This document shows, in pieces, positions 32,221-32,243 of a stretch of DNA of 32,243 bases. Numbering within the stretch: the stretch's first letter is position 1; every line of letters starts with the position of its first letter. The notes beneath the pieces are model-generated. The model worked only from the letters and a program-made list of their open reading frames with translations. It ran no database searches and was not told where the DNA came from. A program made the position numbers and the translations under genes. This DNA comes from Planctomicrobium piriforme (GTDB taxonomy: Bacteria; Planctomycetota; Planctomycetia; Planctomycetales; Planctomycetaceae), in contig CAMATH010000098.1 in the NCBI GenBank assembly GCA_945860955.1, positions 1 through 32,243 of the forward strand. The letters are read 5' to 3'.

Positions 32221-32243
32221 GAGCCGCGCCCGTCAGGAAGCGG
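32221..32243 (+). repeat. 23-bp dispersed repeat, reference copy at window end
   Basis: Motif beginning GAGCCGCGCC and ending GGAAGCGG, perfectly repeated (inverted) at 23995-24017 and in degenerate form at 11255-11277 and 30363-30385. It lies 75 bases past the alkaline phosphatase stop; nothing else is seen in 32147-32243 apart from a weak CCGCG/CGCGG inverted repeat. Confidence 0.65.

Overview
The window looks like chromosomal DNA of a planctomycete (Planctomycetota). The support is the GC-rich composition, a DUF4058 gene, two protein kinases fused to formylglycine-generating-enzyme (FGE/SUMF1) domains, a hyicolysin-like metalloprotease, a Tat-exported amidohydrolase, and intergenic regions full of short dispersed hairpin repeats. 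I see no rRNA, tRNA, CRISPR array, transposase or reverse transcriptase gene.

Left part (139-10305). A zinc-ribbon membrane protein and a small zinc-finger (anti-sigma-like) protein precede a tightly packed minus-strand operon (9140 down to 2771). It encodes a sigma-70 factor, an FAD-dependent oxidoreductase, a DUF1365 protein, a cyclopropane-fatty-acid-synthase-type methyltransferase, a DUF1295 membrane protein and a second CFA-type methyltransferase. Most genes overlap by a few bases. Divergently transcribed from this operon is a MerR/CarH-LitR-type regulator with a cobalamin-binding fold. Its cobalt-ligand histidine is replaced by tyrosine. The shared promoter region has a near-consensus promoter for the sigma gene and a 23-bp direct repeat. 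The likely picture is a stress- or light-type membrane-lipid modification operon under local control.

Middle (10497-16211). This holds a frameshifted DUF4058 gene, a nitroreductase, a Tat-exported amidohydrolase, an M42 aminopeptidase and an ankyrin-repeat protein.

Accessory block (16706-27632, all minus strand). In transcription order it encodes a hypothetical helical protein, an SPFH/coiled-coil/zinc-ribbon protein, a small helix-turn-helix protein, an FHA-like protein, and two Ser/Thr kinase-FGE fusions. The upstream kinase gene is interrupted by a one-base frameshift. The ends of the two kinase genes show a pattern expected of diversity-generating-retroelement (DGR) targets: 81 nt of mostly amino-acid-changing differences, many in codons that keep a final C, followed directly by 34 identical nt that run through the stop codon. 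No template repeat or reverse transcriptase is in the window, so any retroelement would have to act from elsewhere. This kinase/FHA/SPFH set is the best candidate for an undescribed signalling or conflict system. Its intergenic spaces (up to 1.2 kb) are filled with repeats and hairpins.

Right end (28321-32146). This holds a small BON-like protein, a secreted HExxH metalloprotease and, divergent from it, a secreted alkaline phosphatase.
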